A stretch of 64,000 nucleotides of DNA from Agrypnia vestita (GCA_016648135.1 JADDOH010024905.1:1-64000); one strand, 5' to 3'. Counted from the first letter of the stretch, positions 43,305-54,787 are shown. Notes: generated by a model not told the origin, from the sequence alone. Numbers and translations are program-made.

Positions 43305-43395
43305 TTGTGCCTCCTCACAGAGCTGAAGAGCATCGCCAGAGACCGAGCAGAATGGAGAAGGAGATGTGCTTTGCTGCAAACCAATCCCATGGATT
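43305..43395 (+). pseudogene. LINE ORF2 terminal fragment
   Basis: The frame LTELKSIARDRAEWRRRCAL (then LQTNPMD and a stop) matches the 'EL..IA.DRAEWRR' end of LINE ORF2. Only about 30 codons are recognisable. Confidence 0.65.
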
Positions 43396-43662
43396 GAAAC
43401 CCAGGAACGATACTACAGTACTGGGAAGAGATAGTCAAATTATCGGTGGGAAGTATTTTCAACTATTTGATTAAGGGTTAAAGTAATAAAAATCCGTGGA
43501 ATGAGGCATCCAAAGAAGTATCATGGAACGAAAACATCTCAGTTGAAGAACGCGAAGCTAGTCTAGTACAGAGCTTTTCAGCTCAGTAAATAAGATGATA
43601 ATATGATAAACAAGAATATACTTTATTATTAATATTTAAAGCATTTACTTTGTGATCAGACA

Positions 43663-44055
43663 TTTTAACAAAATGTTATTTATGTCAGTATGTAGGTGAC
43701 CACTAAAATTTTTTTTTGTCTACCGGTTTCGAGACGCAAAGTGTCTCTTCGTCAGGAGAATCACTATACTAGCATGTAAACAACATTACACCACAACAAT
43801 AGTATTATTTATACACCAACACCTTCACAAAAAGGCCAACATGCACTGTTGCATGTGCATGTTGGTCTTTAGTTAGATAGATAGATAGATTTAGAATAAG
43901 GTGTTGGTATTGGTACTATGGTTGTGGTGTGTAGTGTTGTTTACAAGCTAGTGTAGTGGTTGTCCTGACGAAGAGACGGGTTACGTCCGGAAATCGGTAG
44001 ACAAAAAAGTAAGTTTTAGTGATTATATACTTACATAAATAACATTTTGTTAAAA
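43663..44055. mobile_element. Foldback element related to 34274..34698
   Basis: The outer ends TTTTAACAAAATGTT (43663-43677) and AACATTTTGTTAAAA (44041-44055) pair perfectly. Inner arms share GTCTACCGGTTTCGAGACGC and its counterpart near 43965-44010. The arms are far more diverged than those at 34274. The left outside (43625-43662) matches the right outside of that element in inverted sense, so both copies derive from a longer unit. A (GATA)n run lies inside. Confidence 0.7.
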
Positions 44056-44734
44056 ATATACTCTGTATATACCACCAATTTGCTGGACTATCAATTTTGA
44101 ATATTCGTTGATGTCTGTATGTCGTCTAGATGTCGAATTTTCTTTTTTAATATACGTTGTATCCTGATGAAGGGAACATTTTTCCCGAAAAATGTTGGTA
44201 TTTCAACTAATAATGTCACCACAATTTTATTTTCCATTCAAAAGTGATAATTGCTAACATAAGAGCGAACGTCCGTAAAACAGAAAAAATAGAACAGAAC
44301 AAAAAGAGAGAATAGAATATAGATAAGAAGAAGAAGTAATTCAAAAGATAACTCAATTTCTAAATGTTCGGTGACTAATTTGAAACTCTTTACAGTATTA
44401 GAGATTTGTATATAATGATTTTTGCATTTATTTTAAGAATACGCACTAACCGAGTCTCGTATTACTATAGTAAAAAAATAGTTTAATAGAGTTAGTTACT
44501 AAAACATTATGGTTGAGTCTTATATAATTAAAATTGTAGGACTCAACTATCTGTCTCTTGGGTGAATTATTGATATTTTCTTGGTATTTAAATGTGTAAA
44601 CGATGCAATATCAAAATTATATTGTCTACTATATTGTCTAAAAATACTATATTGCCAGAGTGTAAGCGATGAATTTCTTTGCAGTGAATTATCAGACGCG
44701 ATAAATGTATAGGCGATGAATTTCTGTGCGGTGA
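44056..44734. other. Unannotated stretch
   Basis: AT-rich. Bases 44161-44200 hold CTGATGAAGGGAACATTTTT and CCCGAAAAATG, another instance of the recurrent hairpin motif. Confidence 0.35.
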
Positions 44735-44932
44735 ATTTTTTTTTTTTTTTTTAAATAAATAGAGATGTGAACACGGAATACGTATCACATCAATATTCTT
44801 ACTATTTTCAAACTAAGCTAAACGCTTGTGTTGTGAAAATAGGACTAACTTGCTGGTCCGGAGTGAGATTCGAACCCGCGACCTTTGGATCACGAGGCGA
44901 GAGTCCCAACCACAAGACCACCAAGCTACTCT
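44735..44932 (-). repeat. tRNA-related SINE, copy S3
   Basis: Minus-strand SINE ending in an A tract (plus-strand T run 44738-44752). It has GTCGCGGGTTCGAATCTCAC (B box) and the AACACGGAATACGTATCACA tail. The tRNA-like head GAGTAGCTTGGTGGTCTTGT is intact, and it is the best preserved copy together with S4. Confidence 0.8.
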
Positions 44933-45429
44933 AAATGTATATGTGATGAATTTTGGTGTGGTAAATTATTGCACGATGAATATGTAGACGATGAATTTTT
45001 GTCTGATGAATTTGATGATTATCTGACGATAATTACAGAACTTTGATATATGTTGTCAGGCAGTAATTTATGGGGTGATGAATTATATAGTATTTTGCTT
45101 GATTTAGGTACGTTATCTGTTATTATATTATAACGTCGTCACAGTATATTCACTTGGTAATAAGCCTTAGATATGGTCGCGTAGGTATCTGATATTTATA
45201 TTGTTTATTGTTTTCATAAATAAATAAGGAGCTTCTATGATATACAGAGTTTAATACTTACGATGTTACTACTTATTTACTCAGCATATGATATGTACGA
45301 GTTTATAAAATCTGTATGAGTTACTTTGCAAACATTTCTAGTAACTAACCTAACCTGACCAACTAATACCACCCCTCCCCTTCTCCAACATCTCACCACA
45401 CCCCTAACGTTATCCGCCGTGAAAAGTTA

Positions 45430-45690
45430 TCCTGTAACCCGTCAAAAATGACAGAAAATTGGTTCGCGTCTTTGCTAAGCCCTAGTATATATTTATATTA
45501 TCTTTTTGGCGGTCCACGGAGAGGCAACCGTAGCAGCATGCATAGAGCGGCCGGTTGGGGTATGCTGGCCCGGGGTTCATGCCCCATCTCTGGCCGTTTA
45601 ATTGGGATTTTTGAGCCGTCAATTCAAACAAAATTACGGACGTTACAAGTTACGGGGACAGATGTACAGACAACAAAATTATATGTTTGG
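45430..45690 (+). repeat. Dispersed repeat family B, copy B5
   Basis: It has ATCCTGTAACCCGTCAAAAA, GGTTCGCGTCTTTGCTAAGC, GGCGGTCCACGGAGAGGCAA, GGCCCGGGGTTCATGCCCC (one change from the B-box consensus) and ends GACAGATGTACAGACAAC. The short open frames here are by-products. Confidence 0.6.
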
Positions 45691-46821
45691 TTGTTCCCTT
45701 AGAATCTTACATCCCTCCAAGCATCGCGCGTTAGATATCATAGATAATCTGTCTTTACAAAAACAAACAAAGCAATTGAACTATCAATGTAACAACAACA
45801 AGTAACAAGTTGTGCAAAATCATCAACTTTTATCTAGAATAGAATTTAGTTTTTGCTCTGTGGTCTAAATCGACTATTACAAAGTTTTTAGCCCGTCTAA
45901 TCGACAAGCATGAATTTGCATAAAATTATTGCAAAAAAAATCCGCAAGTGTTAATCGCGAAAGAGATACTGAAAGAGCAAAATCCTTGATATGTGTTCAA
46001 ATTAAGAGGAAGCAAATGAAATGTCATTGCTATAGAATGGCAGATTTTAATGTCAGTACACTTACTTCCTCACTGTTTAAAGATGACATATTGCATGATG
46101 AAGTATTTCGAATGTCAGTTTTATTTAAATGTCTATATTTGATAATTTGATGACATTTAAAGATTGCAGATAAAATGTTGCATTTTTCGAATGTTTATCG
46201 TTATATTATCTTTTTTGGCACTAAGATTGCACAGGTTGGAATATAAATAACTTTGTTTTATGTATATTTATTTATTTTTTGTTATTGTTGTTACATTATA
46301 CTTATGCCAAACTGCACAGCAGTTTTACGGCATATTACATCCGGAATATATTATTGCATTGCATGCATTTGTGCAATGATATAATTAACTGTAGATACGT
46401 TACAAGCGTGAAATATTGGCAACTAAAAAGTAAGGTAATTGCCTTACTTGCATTCGTTATCGAACGGATCTTCTTTGTGATCGGGCGCGACGCTACGCCG
46501 AAAAAAAATAACAGAGTATCGAACGCTGTTGTAAGAACGAGTATGTTATTTTAGTCACCGTGACTTCAAATTATCTGATTTTCTGTCTACACGCAGAGCG
46601 TTTGTGAAACAAGTGTGCCTTGATTTGTTGTCTCTTTCAATTCAATATTTGCTAGATATGAAAGTCGGCTAGTATGGAAATAACGTGTCTATATTATAAT
46701 ACGTCAATGCATATGTGCATATACTAAGATTGCGTAGGCCGGAAAGAAAATAAATGCAGATTAGAAGAAAGGTATGCGTGGGATAAGAAATAAATAACGC
46801 GAAGATATTGCGACGGCATAG

Positions 46822-46929
46822 GCTAGACATTAAATGGAAAACAAATATTAAAAGTTGGCTAGACATTAAATGGAAAACAAATATTAAAAGTTGTATAGAC
46901 ATTAAATGGAAAACAAATATTAAAAGTTG
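46822..46929 (+). repeat. Minisatellite, 36-bp unit x 3
   Basis: Three direct units containing AGACATTAAATGGAAAACAA (46822-46857, 46858-46893, 46894-46929). They differ only at the unit start (GC or TA). They cause an artefactual repetitive minus-strand frame. Confidence 0.9.
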
Positions 46930-47144
46930 TATAGGCAAGGAATAAATAAATAATATTTTATAATATAAAAAATGTCTGATGTTAAACGTATGTCGTCAAT
47001 ATTATTTTTTAATTTTTATTCTTCAAGAACCCTCTAATTAATTAAGCCTTAGTGAAAGTTACACTAAAACCTTAATTGAGTTTATTTAATTAAGTTGCAC
47101 TCAAAATGTGCATACCTATTTTTGATAACATTGTGTTTGCATTG

Positions 47145-47331
47145 TATACAGAGTGCAACGAGCTACTGCGCAATACTTTACGGGTATATTCCTGCTTTAA
47201 TGATGAGTCGAAAATGTTCAAGCAACCATGACCTAATTAATATCAATAGTTAGAGAGATATGTGACCTCAAAGTTTGCATTTTTTAAAAATATATTAAGT
47301 TTTGTGGACTAGATCTGATATACCCTGTATA
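47145..47331 (+). mobile_element. Family E element, complete copy
   Basis: 187 bp from TATACAGAGTG to CTGATATACCCTGTATA, so its ends are short inverted repeats of TATACAGGGTR type. It shares CAATACTTTACGGGTATATT and TCAAGCAACCATGACCTA with the copies at 20548 and 18440. Non-coding MITE-like. Confidence 0.6.
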
Positions 47332-48319
47332 TATATGCAGGTGCTCTTAGCAATTTTATCGACATAGCGATTGCAGCTTTGCGTATCCCTACTGATATTA
47401 TGACTTCTGCTCGGACTCGTCAGTTTGTATGGGCCCGACTGTAGTACATTGTACGTACATAAAATGAATAAAATAACATTCACATTTTATTAACAGTTAC
47501 TCCCTAAACATAAATATATCATAAGGGCGCCAAGAAAAAAAATGTCCGAGGGCGCCAAAGGATGTAAGGCTAGCTCTGCCTATTTCGCCGGTACTTGATC
47601 CGTATTAGTTAAATTACCACACAACCAATATTTGAAATTAAACAGTTTTTTTAGCTCTCCTGAAAAGTAACATTTTCAACACATGCCCTTATCCTGTAAT
47701 TAATAAATCAGCGATATATTGTTTTGAAAATTTTAATATTATCTTAATATTTCTACCAATTTAGAAAGTATTTTAACTGTGTTCATTGAGAAGTTGACTA
47801 TAGTAAATTTACAGAGAGGTTGCACATGATTGTATAATGCCGTGTTTGTGATATTTTAAAAAAGCGTCTATATTTTATTGAACTACAAAACATTAGCAAG
47901 ATTATTACGGAATTCTCGAACAGAAAAAGCTTTTTATATTAAGGTTTTAATTAATGATTTTGCATCACCTCCGCTTTATTGTAAATCTACATTCCAAGAA
48001 TCATATTCAAACACTGGGATTACCAGAGCTAAGATGGTGAAGCTATCGCGGATCCTCGTACGTCATCTATAATTGGTAAAGCATACTTCGATTTTCACGA
48101 CTTCCTGTTGTGTTATGTATGGTTCGTGGTTTCGTGGCCAAAGTCAAAGCCATTAATTAATCTAAGCCAACATTTCTTCATCTTGATATTTTTCATAATC
48201 CTCACCATCTGATAGATAATACAGTATTATAATTTATTCGATATTCGTCACGTAGGCATAGAAATCGATTTTTACAGAATATTGTTTCTTTTTCTTATGT
48301 GGCAACATAGTAGAGCTCC
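47332..48319. other. Unannotated stretch
   Basis: No gene or shared repeat recognised. Confidence 0.3.
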
Positions 48320-48558
48320 GTAAAATTTCATATTTTAGTCATATAATGAGAGGTGAAAAATACTCCGTCCTTCAGCTCGTGATGAAGGGGAAGATTGAGG
48401 GTCGCAGAGGGGTCGGAAGGAGGCGGCATTCCTGGCTTCGAAACATCCGAGAGTGGACCGGGATAAGAAGCGTGGAAGAGCTGTTCCGCACTGCCCTGGA
48501 CAGGAAAACTTTCTCCCAGATGATCGCCGACGTCGGGGGGACCCGACAGGGCACATGA
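48320..48558 (+). pseudogene. LINE ORF2 C-terminal fragment
   Basis: The open frame reads KISYFSHIMRGEKYSVLQLV, then MKGKIEGRRGVGRRRHSWLR and NIREWTGIRSVEELFRTALD. It matches the 'HI.R..KY.LLQLI..GKI.G.R..GRRR.SWL.NLR.W.....ELFR.A' end of RTE/CR1-like insect LINE proteins. It is open for about 80 codons to its stop, the least decayed LINE piece in the window, but the polymerase part is missing. Confidence 0.88.
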
Positions 48559-48724
48559 AGAAGAACAAGATGTGGCAACACTGATTTGTCTCTATCGAAA
48601 TTTATCCTACCCTCCATAGTACCAGTTTACCTTTCGTTTCGACAAGTCTCGTTTTTTTCGTTGTTAAAGCGCCACAGGACAGACATTCTCACCTCCTGCC
48701 CTGTGAATTTTCGTCTTGTGTTCT

Positions 48725-48884
48725 TCTTCTTCTTCCTTAGCCTTTTTCCCTCCACTGCTGGATGTAGGCCTTCCATTTTCTTCCACTCATCTCTGTTTCC
48801 CCCCCTTCGCATCCAGGTTCTTCCTGCTTGCTGGACTATGTCATCAGACCACCTTTTGTGTTTAATTGTGCATCCTATATACAT
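48725..48884 (-). pseudogene. LINE ORF2 terminal fragment
   Basis: The minus frame has KRWSDDIVQQAGRTWMRRGG, then NRDEWKKMEGLHPAVEGK and a poly-Lys run. The pattern 'RW.DDI...AG..WM..A..R.EWK.MEEAYIQQW' identifies a LINE tail. EGLHPAVEG is the shifted-frame version of the EAYIQQW ending. Confidence 0.8.
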
Positions 48885-48935
48885 TCTCTCGTCTCTTCAC
48901 CGCCGGACAACGGGATTAACGTGTGTTGGTGGCCA

Positions 48936-48994
48936 GCCGGTCCAGATGTCACCTCACCAAATCAAGTGTTTGGTGAGGTGACATCTGGAACGGC
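48936..48994. repeat. Strong GC-rich hairpin, 26-bp stem
   Basis: CCAGATGTCACCTCACCAAA (48942-48961) and its exact complement (48969-48988) surround a 7-nt loop. The stem continues six positions outward with one mismatch. Long perfect stems like this are rare by chance. It could be a small foldback, a recent local inversion or a hairpin RNA source. Confidence 0.85.
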
Positions 48995-49111
48995 GCCGAG
49001 AGACAGGTGAGTCGAAACGTCCTTTCCTTTCTCGACCAATACAGTCCATTTCTCGTCTCGTCATTCCTCTTAACCTTCTTATTCCTTATCCCATTTTCCG
49101 CCACCCCTCAC

Positions 49112-49136
49112 GTACGCGGCGAATTGCGCCGCGTAC
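49112..49136. repeat. Short GC hairpin
   Basis: Stem GTACGCGGCG / CGCCGCGTAC, 5-nt loop. It lies 120 bp from the stronger hairpin. CpG-rich in an AT-rich region. Confidence 0.7.
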
Positions 49137-50033
49137 AAATTTTTTTATTACAAAATAAATCTTTAATAATGTCCCCTAACAGTCATAAAAATAACAGATC
49201 AGAATAAGTTTATAATTTAAACCAAAAAGTATGTATATAGACACCTAGGTACTGGACATATTAAATGATCAAGAGACTTTGAGAATGTAAGTTTACACCA
49301 AATATGCACCTTCCCACCCCAAATTATCATTAAATAAAAACAGAATTTCGAAGCTACTACTACTTCTTACTAAATATAAATATGTTTATTTGTATCGAAT
49401 CGATGTATAATATTAAATTTTATTTTGTATTACTTAGGTTAATGCATATTTATACATTACACATGAAAATTTATATAATTTAGCTACTTTCAATTCATAC
49501 ACATACTCCTTCTCCATACACGAGTTTCCGACTCTCATAGAGATAGTATGAAAATAGGTTTCTTGATTTTAAATGTATTATTGTACCGCCTTATGTAAAC
49601 AATAACAAACAAATAAATACAAAAACTTTATTAAAAACGGATAAAATTTATGAAACTACACTTTTTTGCATTATCAACGTTTTTAATGACACCGTTATAT
49701 AATAATTGTACATTCATTATTAAAAATGATTTTCCAATTTTCCGCTGAAGCGTAAATAATAATGTTAATAAAACAAAATGTAATACAGGGTGATAATAAT
49801 AATAATGTAATAGTAATAATGGCAAGTCAATTATGCGGGGCATAATTGACTTGCTCGCTAAAGCCGCTAATATACGATATATTTCTACGACTTTTCTTCA
49901 TGTTGATACTAATACTATACTTGTTTTCTTGTTTTTTTTCTTCTCTTTTAATACTGATACTTGTTTTCTCCTCTATTTTATAAGATTTTCTTATTTCTCT
50001 TTTATTTTATATAATATTTTAATGTGTGTACCT
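49137..50033. other. Unannotated AT-rich stretch
   Basis: No gene or shared repeat recognised. A short inverted pair GTCAATTATG...CATAATTGAC lies near 49828-49854. Confidence 0.35.
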
Positions 50034-50110
50034 ACTTTTATATGGGATGTGTGGGATTGCACGAACCTCCCCACATTCTGGAATAAAGTTATATTTATTT
50101 ATTTTTATTT
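50034..50110 (+). repeat. Family G short 3' end
   Basis: TGTGTGGGATTGCACGAACC, TCCCCACATTCTGGAATAAA and a TTTA-rich tail, as at 22562. A LINE 3' end is likely, but the coding part is absent. Confidence 0.5.
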
Positions 50111-51699
50111 ATTATATAGTATGTGTATTTCTTATTCAGTATTTATCAACGAAGCGTGGTCGTTTTTCATTCTTGCATCAAAATACGCCATTTTCCACCA
50201 TATAGAGTCTCGAGCTAGTTGAAATCATGATCAAATCGACACCCGACCTTAAGACTTGAATACAATCTGTGGTTTAGTTAGTCGTCCTCATTAGTTATGA
50301 ATGCTTAATTATTCAATTTCGTTACTTTCTTTTGCATGTTAATTATATTATATTGGTCATGTCTTCTTTGTATATTTAATTTCTTTGTAATTCTACGCAT
50401 AGAGTCGTAATTAGTTATGTGCTCTTGTGCAAGTTTTATTTTTGGGCTTCGTAATTATTAGAATTTGAAAAAAATAGAAATCGTGTTGAGCTGTCCGAAT
50501 CTTTTCTGCGACGTCCATTAAAGAGTCGAAAGTATTGCAATAGTAACGTCCTAATACCAATTAAAAAGAATCTAAACTATTTCAAAGAGATTTCTTTCGT
50601 AAAACGTTGGATTATCTATTAAGTTACCTATATAAATATTATCAATTTGTTTGCTTTATTAAAGTCAAATAGAATGAATAAAAAAACCTTAGAGAATGTT
50701 TAAAATTTATGAAAAATTTGAACTATTTTAATGCATTTGTATTAATTGCGAAAGAATTAATAATTTAGTCTGACGTCTTACAGAAAATAAATCAAAAATA
50801 TATTTTAAAAAATGGAAATTTTAACGTCTTCATAACTACTGATATTAGACAAAATTTTCCCTGTCAGGTATTGTGGACAAGACATGTATTTTATATACAA
50901 GATTTATCTTTTTCTACTCATGATTATCAGTAAATTCTAAGAGACAATACAAAATTACAAATACAAAATTAGAGTTCATTAAATAATATAATAAAAATCT
51001 CACAAATTCTAGGAAAGAAAAAAACATACTTTGAATATATGTACCGACAATTGATTAAAAATAATTTAGGAGTGGGGCATTATTCACGCATTTGTAAATA
51101 ATATTGGAATTCAATCCCTGTTACATCTACCTAGTTACGGCCCTGTCTAAGCGCATAAGAAAATAGTAAAAATAATATTATTTATTTGTTTGTTAATGAG
51201 TGAAATTTGCAGTACGGTAAATACAGTTTAGATTTATGTAAGATAAATATTGAAATCCATATCTTTAAATTAACTCCTGCATGAGTTGCCTCTATCCTAC
51301 ATCATATTAATGTTCCAGGATCAAGTTATTCTTCCAAGTATTCTATATCTTTATGTTTTGCCAAGGAAGATATCCTTTTTTAAAGAATAATAAATTTATT
51401 TTATTTTTTACTTTTAATTTAAACACTATCGACAGGTCAGAATGTCTCTAATGGATAATTATTTAGGACAAGGTGTTTAGTACAGTTACATTTTACAGTA
51501 AAATATTAATACATTATAAAATATTAGTATAGTACAATACACGACTACAAGATGAACGTTCACAATCTCCGAACGACATAATAGCACAGTATACCCAGAG
51601 CAGTAGTTTATCTCCGGCCTGTCGGCGAGTTATTAGCCTACTCTTGCATTGACGCTATCAACACACCTTTTTAGTAAAGCACCACAAACATAAAAAAGG
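50111..51699. other. Unannotated AT-rich stretch, about 1.6 kb
   Basis: No coding signature or repeat shared within the window was recognised. Confidence 0.35.
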
Positions 51700-51890
51700 C
51701 ATTTTTTTCAGGAAGCGCATTTTTTTCTAAAGCGGCGGCTGCGAGCGCGAATGGCACCGAAGGCACGGCCCTTACTGCCGCCGCCTTGTGCCCCCATATT
51801 CTATGTCAATGTGTGCGTCACAGTGTGCGCGTACACGGCGCCGAGCACGCACGTACACATTCTAATGGGTAGCGGCCAGTTTGTATGAAG
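51700..51890. other. GC-rich patch
   Basis: About 190 bp with many CpG and palindromic CGCGTACACGGCGCCGAGCA-type sequence. No frame of note. It could be a fragment of a GC-rich repeat or a regulatory patch. Confidence 0.3.
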
Positions 51891-52718
51891 ACGTATCACT
51901 GTTCTTAGTATACTGCGATAATAGGCACGTAGGCTCCCAGGTCGACCAAGTCAAATAATGTATACCCGCGTCTTTGTGGCAGTAAAAATTTTTGTTTACG
52001 TTTCCCGAAGAGTCCGTCTTTCACGCTCTTACCGTCTTAAACTACTAGATAAATATAATAAGTGAAACACGGGTCTTAGCAGTAGTTGTTAAAAATAATA
52101 ATATTTGTAGACTGTCGGTGCTACTCCAAGCACTACCGCAATTGCGCACCTAAGTAGTCGTCCAACAATGGCTTGAATGGTAAATATAGAAATTTACTCA
52201 ACTAATAGTGGTTAGGTACCTTTGCCACCGAACGATTGCAGAGCGTTACGCGTGCGATGAAATAAGCGACGGGTATTTACCATTCAACAGATTGAAATCT
52301 TCAAGAAAATTGCAGAATTGAATTATAATTTAATAAGGTAACACTGTGCGATCGCATCTGTCGGGATAACAGTAACCTGCAATATTCATATAACAATATT
52401 TGGCTGAGGTTATATATATTGTTTTATAAAGCCTGATCTCATGAAGCTTGTGATAATCGGCCGTAGTCTGAAATAAGCAATATTGCTGTTTCTGTATCTT
52501 GACAGTTATTGTGTAACTTTTAAATGCCGCCAATTTTGACGTTTTAAGTTTAAGAGGATTGAAATGAATGGAACGTTAACAAACGTTAAGTTATTCACAA
52601 TTATGAGTAATGAGCTTTCTGCTTTATCGAATTCATTAATTTGAAACCTGTCAAACTCAAAACTTTAAAATTGACGGCATTACAATGTTATACAATAACT
52701 TTCAAGATACATAAATAG

Positions 52719-53107
52719 CAGGGGTGTGCAGTGAAAACAAGAAACATGACTTTTATTTAAACATAATATACCTACCTCTTCAAAAAAAATCGACATTTAA
52801 TATTTATCTTTTTTTTTTTTTTTTTTTTAAAAAAAAATAGAGATGTGAACACGGAAATACGTGTCACATCAATATTCTTACTATTTTCAAACTAAGCTAA
52901 GCGCTTGTACTATGAAAATAGGACTAACTTGCTAGTCTGGAGTGAGGATCGAACCCGCAACCTTTGGATCACGAGGCCAGTGTCCTAACCACAAGACCAA
53001 CAAGCTACTGACAGAATATTATGAAATAGAATATATTAAAATCTGAAAATATGTTAATTATTGTGATAGGAATATTACAAGATATATGTTATCACTGCAC
53101 GTCCCTG
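52719..53107. mobile_element. hAT-like non-autonomous element
   Basis: It starts CAGGGGTGTGCAGTGAAAAC and ends GTTATCACTGCACGTCCCTG, an imperfect terminal inverted repeat of the CAGGG type. It is flanked by ATAAATAG and AGAAATAG (8 bp, one mismatch), the hAT target length. The uninterrupted target GAAATAGCAATATTGC is seen in the family D copy at 2571. It contains SINE copy S4. No transposase. Confidence 0.75.
52809..53009 (-). repeat. tRNA-related SINE, copy S4
   Basis: Minus-strand SINE with its A tract as a 20-T run at 52809-52828. It contains GTTGCGGGTTCGATCCTCAC (B box GGTTCGATCC) and the standard tail. It lies inside the hAT-like element, so it is the youngest of three nested layers. 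Confidence 0.8.
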
Positions 53108-53195
53108 AGAAATAGCAATATTGCTTTTTTCAGAATACGACCGATTATCCGACATATACATACCTATACGTTACATATATTTACATATATTTAAA

Positions 53196-53600
53196 ATATT
53201 GTCTCGGGTTCGCAGCGGTAGGAAACGAAAGCACTTAAATTAATTTTTTACACAGTCACTGGACATAAACTTTACTGTAACACTATGTCTTAATTTGCAC
53301 CACCCGTCAATCGACGACCCTCCACTTGTGGAAAACTATATTACGCCGTTTCTGTCGCACTTACTGCCACTAGAACACTCCTTGCACGCGGTAAGGTACT
53401 CTGGTAATTTAATCGCAGGTCGTCAATAATTGCATCAAATTGCCCACTGTCTGTTTCGCTACTTTAGCCAAACGTCAAAACAAGACGTCTAACGTTAGGC
53501 GACTCATATAACTTTGTCTTATCTCTCGCGGAGATATCGCTAAAGCACACTAATGTATTTTTCGATACACAACACGTAGAATGTACTAGAAAAATTTATG
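53196..53600 (-). repeat. Possible diverged LTR
   Basis: It begins TGTCTCGGGTTCGCAGCGG, which resembles the TGTCACG..TCGTGGCTGC end of the solo LTR at 19342, and is GC-richer than its flanks. The other end and target duplication were not found. Low confidence. Confidence 0.3.
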
Positions 53601-54139
53601 GACTTTCGTAATCTAGTCTTATAAATTGTAATTTACTGAGAAATTGATTGATACAAGAACGAGCTTTTCAATTTAATACATTAATTAATATTTGGAATGC
53701 CTGTATATTTTCTAATACAATAAGTTTTTTTTATTAAATCATTTTGTATGGTAGTATCATAATTATAATTACAATGTTTGTCCTTACTTCCCTTATGAGA
53801 CGGAAGACTGCGATAGATATAACTGGTTTTTCTATGAAATTTCTTTGTATTGATTTAAAATAAATAAATGGATATACAATGTACACTACTGAGAAATCTA
53901 ATGACACAAAATACGCTCATCAACAGGTCGTTATTGACCCTGATGGATGATCCTAGATTAACACTAGATTTAGTAAAGTATAGTAACGTGATCATAGAAT
54001 TCAGAGAAATTACGCATCAGAGAAATTATCTTCAACATTCGGGAGACGTCCGGAACAGTCTGGAAGTGCCGAGAACATTCTCTCAAACGCTAGAGATGTA
54101 TGGAATATTATCGGAGGTTCGAAAAACCAACGTGTTTCG

Positions 54140-54148
54140 TATAAAAAG
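54140..54148 (+). promoter_or_regulatory. TATA-like box inside LTR L4
   Basis: TATAAAAAG at 54140 lies about 160 bp into the LTR, a usual place for the LTR promoter. It supports plus orientation. Whether it is active is unknown. Confidence 0.35.
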
Positions 54149-54233
54149 CGGTACCGGTGCCGTGGCGGTTCGTGTTTATTTTTACGTTTACCGGCTTGAC
54201 ATTAACCGGGATAAAACCGTTAATGAAAACAGA

Positions 54234-54431
54234 TTACCAACGCGTGTGCGATACCAGCGATAACAGATTAATCGAAGCGACAGATATCGGGCGAAGTATT
54301 TACATGAAGAATTAAACAAAATATTATAGCAGTATTACCAACGTGTGCGATACCAGCGATAACAGATTAATCGAAGCGACAGATATCGGGCGAAGTATTT
54401 ACATGTTGAATTAAATAAAATATTCTAGCAG
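54234..54431 (+). repeat. Tandem duplication within LTR L4
   Basis: Two direct copies of a ~100-bp unit (54234 and 54334) share TGTGCGATACCAGCGATAAC and CGGGCGAAGTATTTACATG, differing by a CG doublet and a few bases. Such duplications are common in LTR U3/R regions. Confidence 0.85.
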
Positions 54432-54787
54432 GCGATAAAAAGTGTTTCACAGACGAGTGATTAATTGCGAAATAGTGTGAATTAAAGAAAAGTACTAAAA
54501 TTGAATTCATCTCTAGTGAAATTGTGAATTTATTAAATTAATTAATAAAACTATAATTAATTTTCAGTGTTATCATTTGCCTCCCACAGCCACGACTCGT
54601 GACAGTAATAATAATTTATGGACATTTCAAAGATGACATGAATACACAATACACTTTTATTATTCAAGTAATGTTTTTATGATATTGAAAATATGAACAG
54701 TGTTTGTACATTGTTCATAGTTTACTATTATTTTTGGATTTATCCTAGGGTGATATTATTTTACAAAGCATGAGATATTTCTTTGAA

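Larger units (their letters stand above)
52452..53149. mobile_element. MITE family D, copy 2, interrupted
   Basis: Left end GATAATCGGCCG and right end CGACCGATTATC pair. Inside are CTGTATCTTGACAGTTAT and its inverted counterpart (TAACTTTCAAGATAC), as in copy 1 at 2571. A hAT-like element occupies 52719-53107. The two halves join perfectly when that insertion is left out. Confidence 0.75.
53982..54604 (+). mobile_element. LTR (gypsy-like), copy L4
   Basis: 623 bp from (A/T)GTAACG to GCCACGACTCGTGACA. The left flank is GTAT and the right is GTAA (3 of 4 matching). The right 35 bp match, complemented, the start of the solo LTR at 19342 (TGTCAC..GTCGTGGCTG). A TATA-like TATAAAAAG is at 54140. 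No internal region follows. It contains a 100-bp tandem duplication. The open frame across its left part is not a gene. Confidence 0.65.

Noticed and set aside
46669..46938. Repetitive 89-codon minus-strand protein
   Set aside because: It is simply the translation of the 36-bp minisatellite.
48586..48981. 131-codon plus-strand open frame
   Set aside because: It overlaps the minus-strand LINE tail at 48725 and the hairpin at 48936 and shows no domain of its own.
53868..54263. 131-codon plus-strand open frame
   Set aside because: It runs across the LTR start and its promoter-like region, has no recognisable motif, and ends in the tandem duplication.
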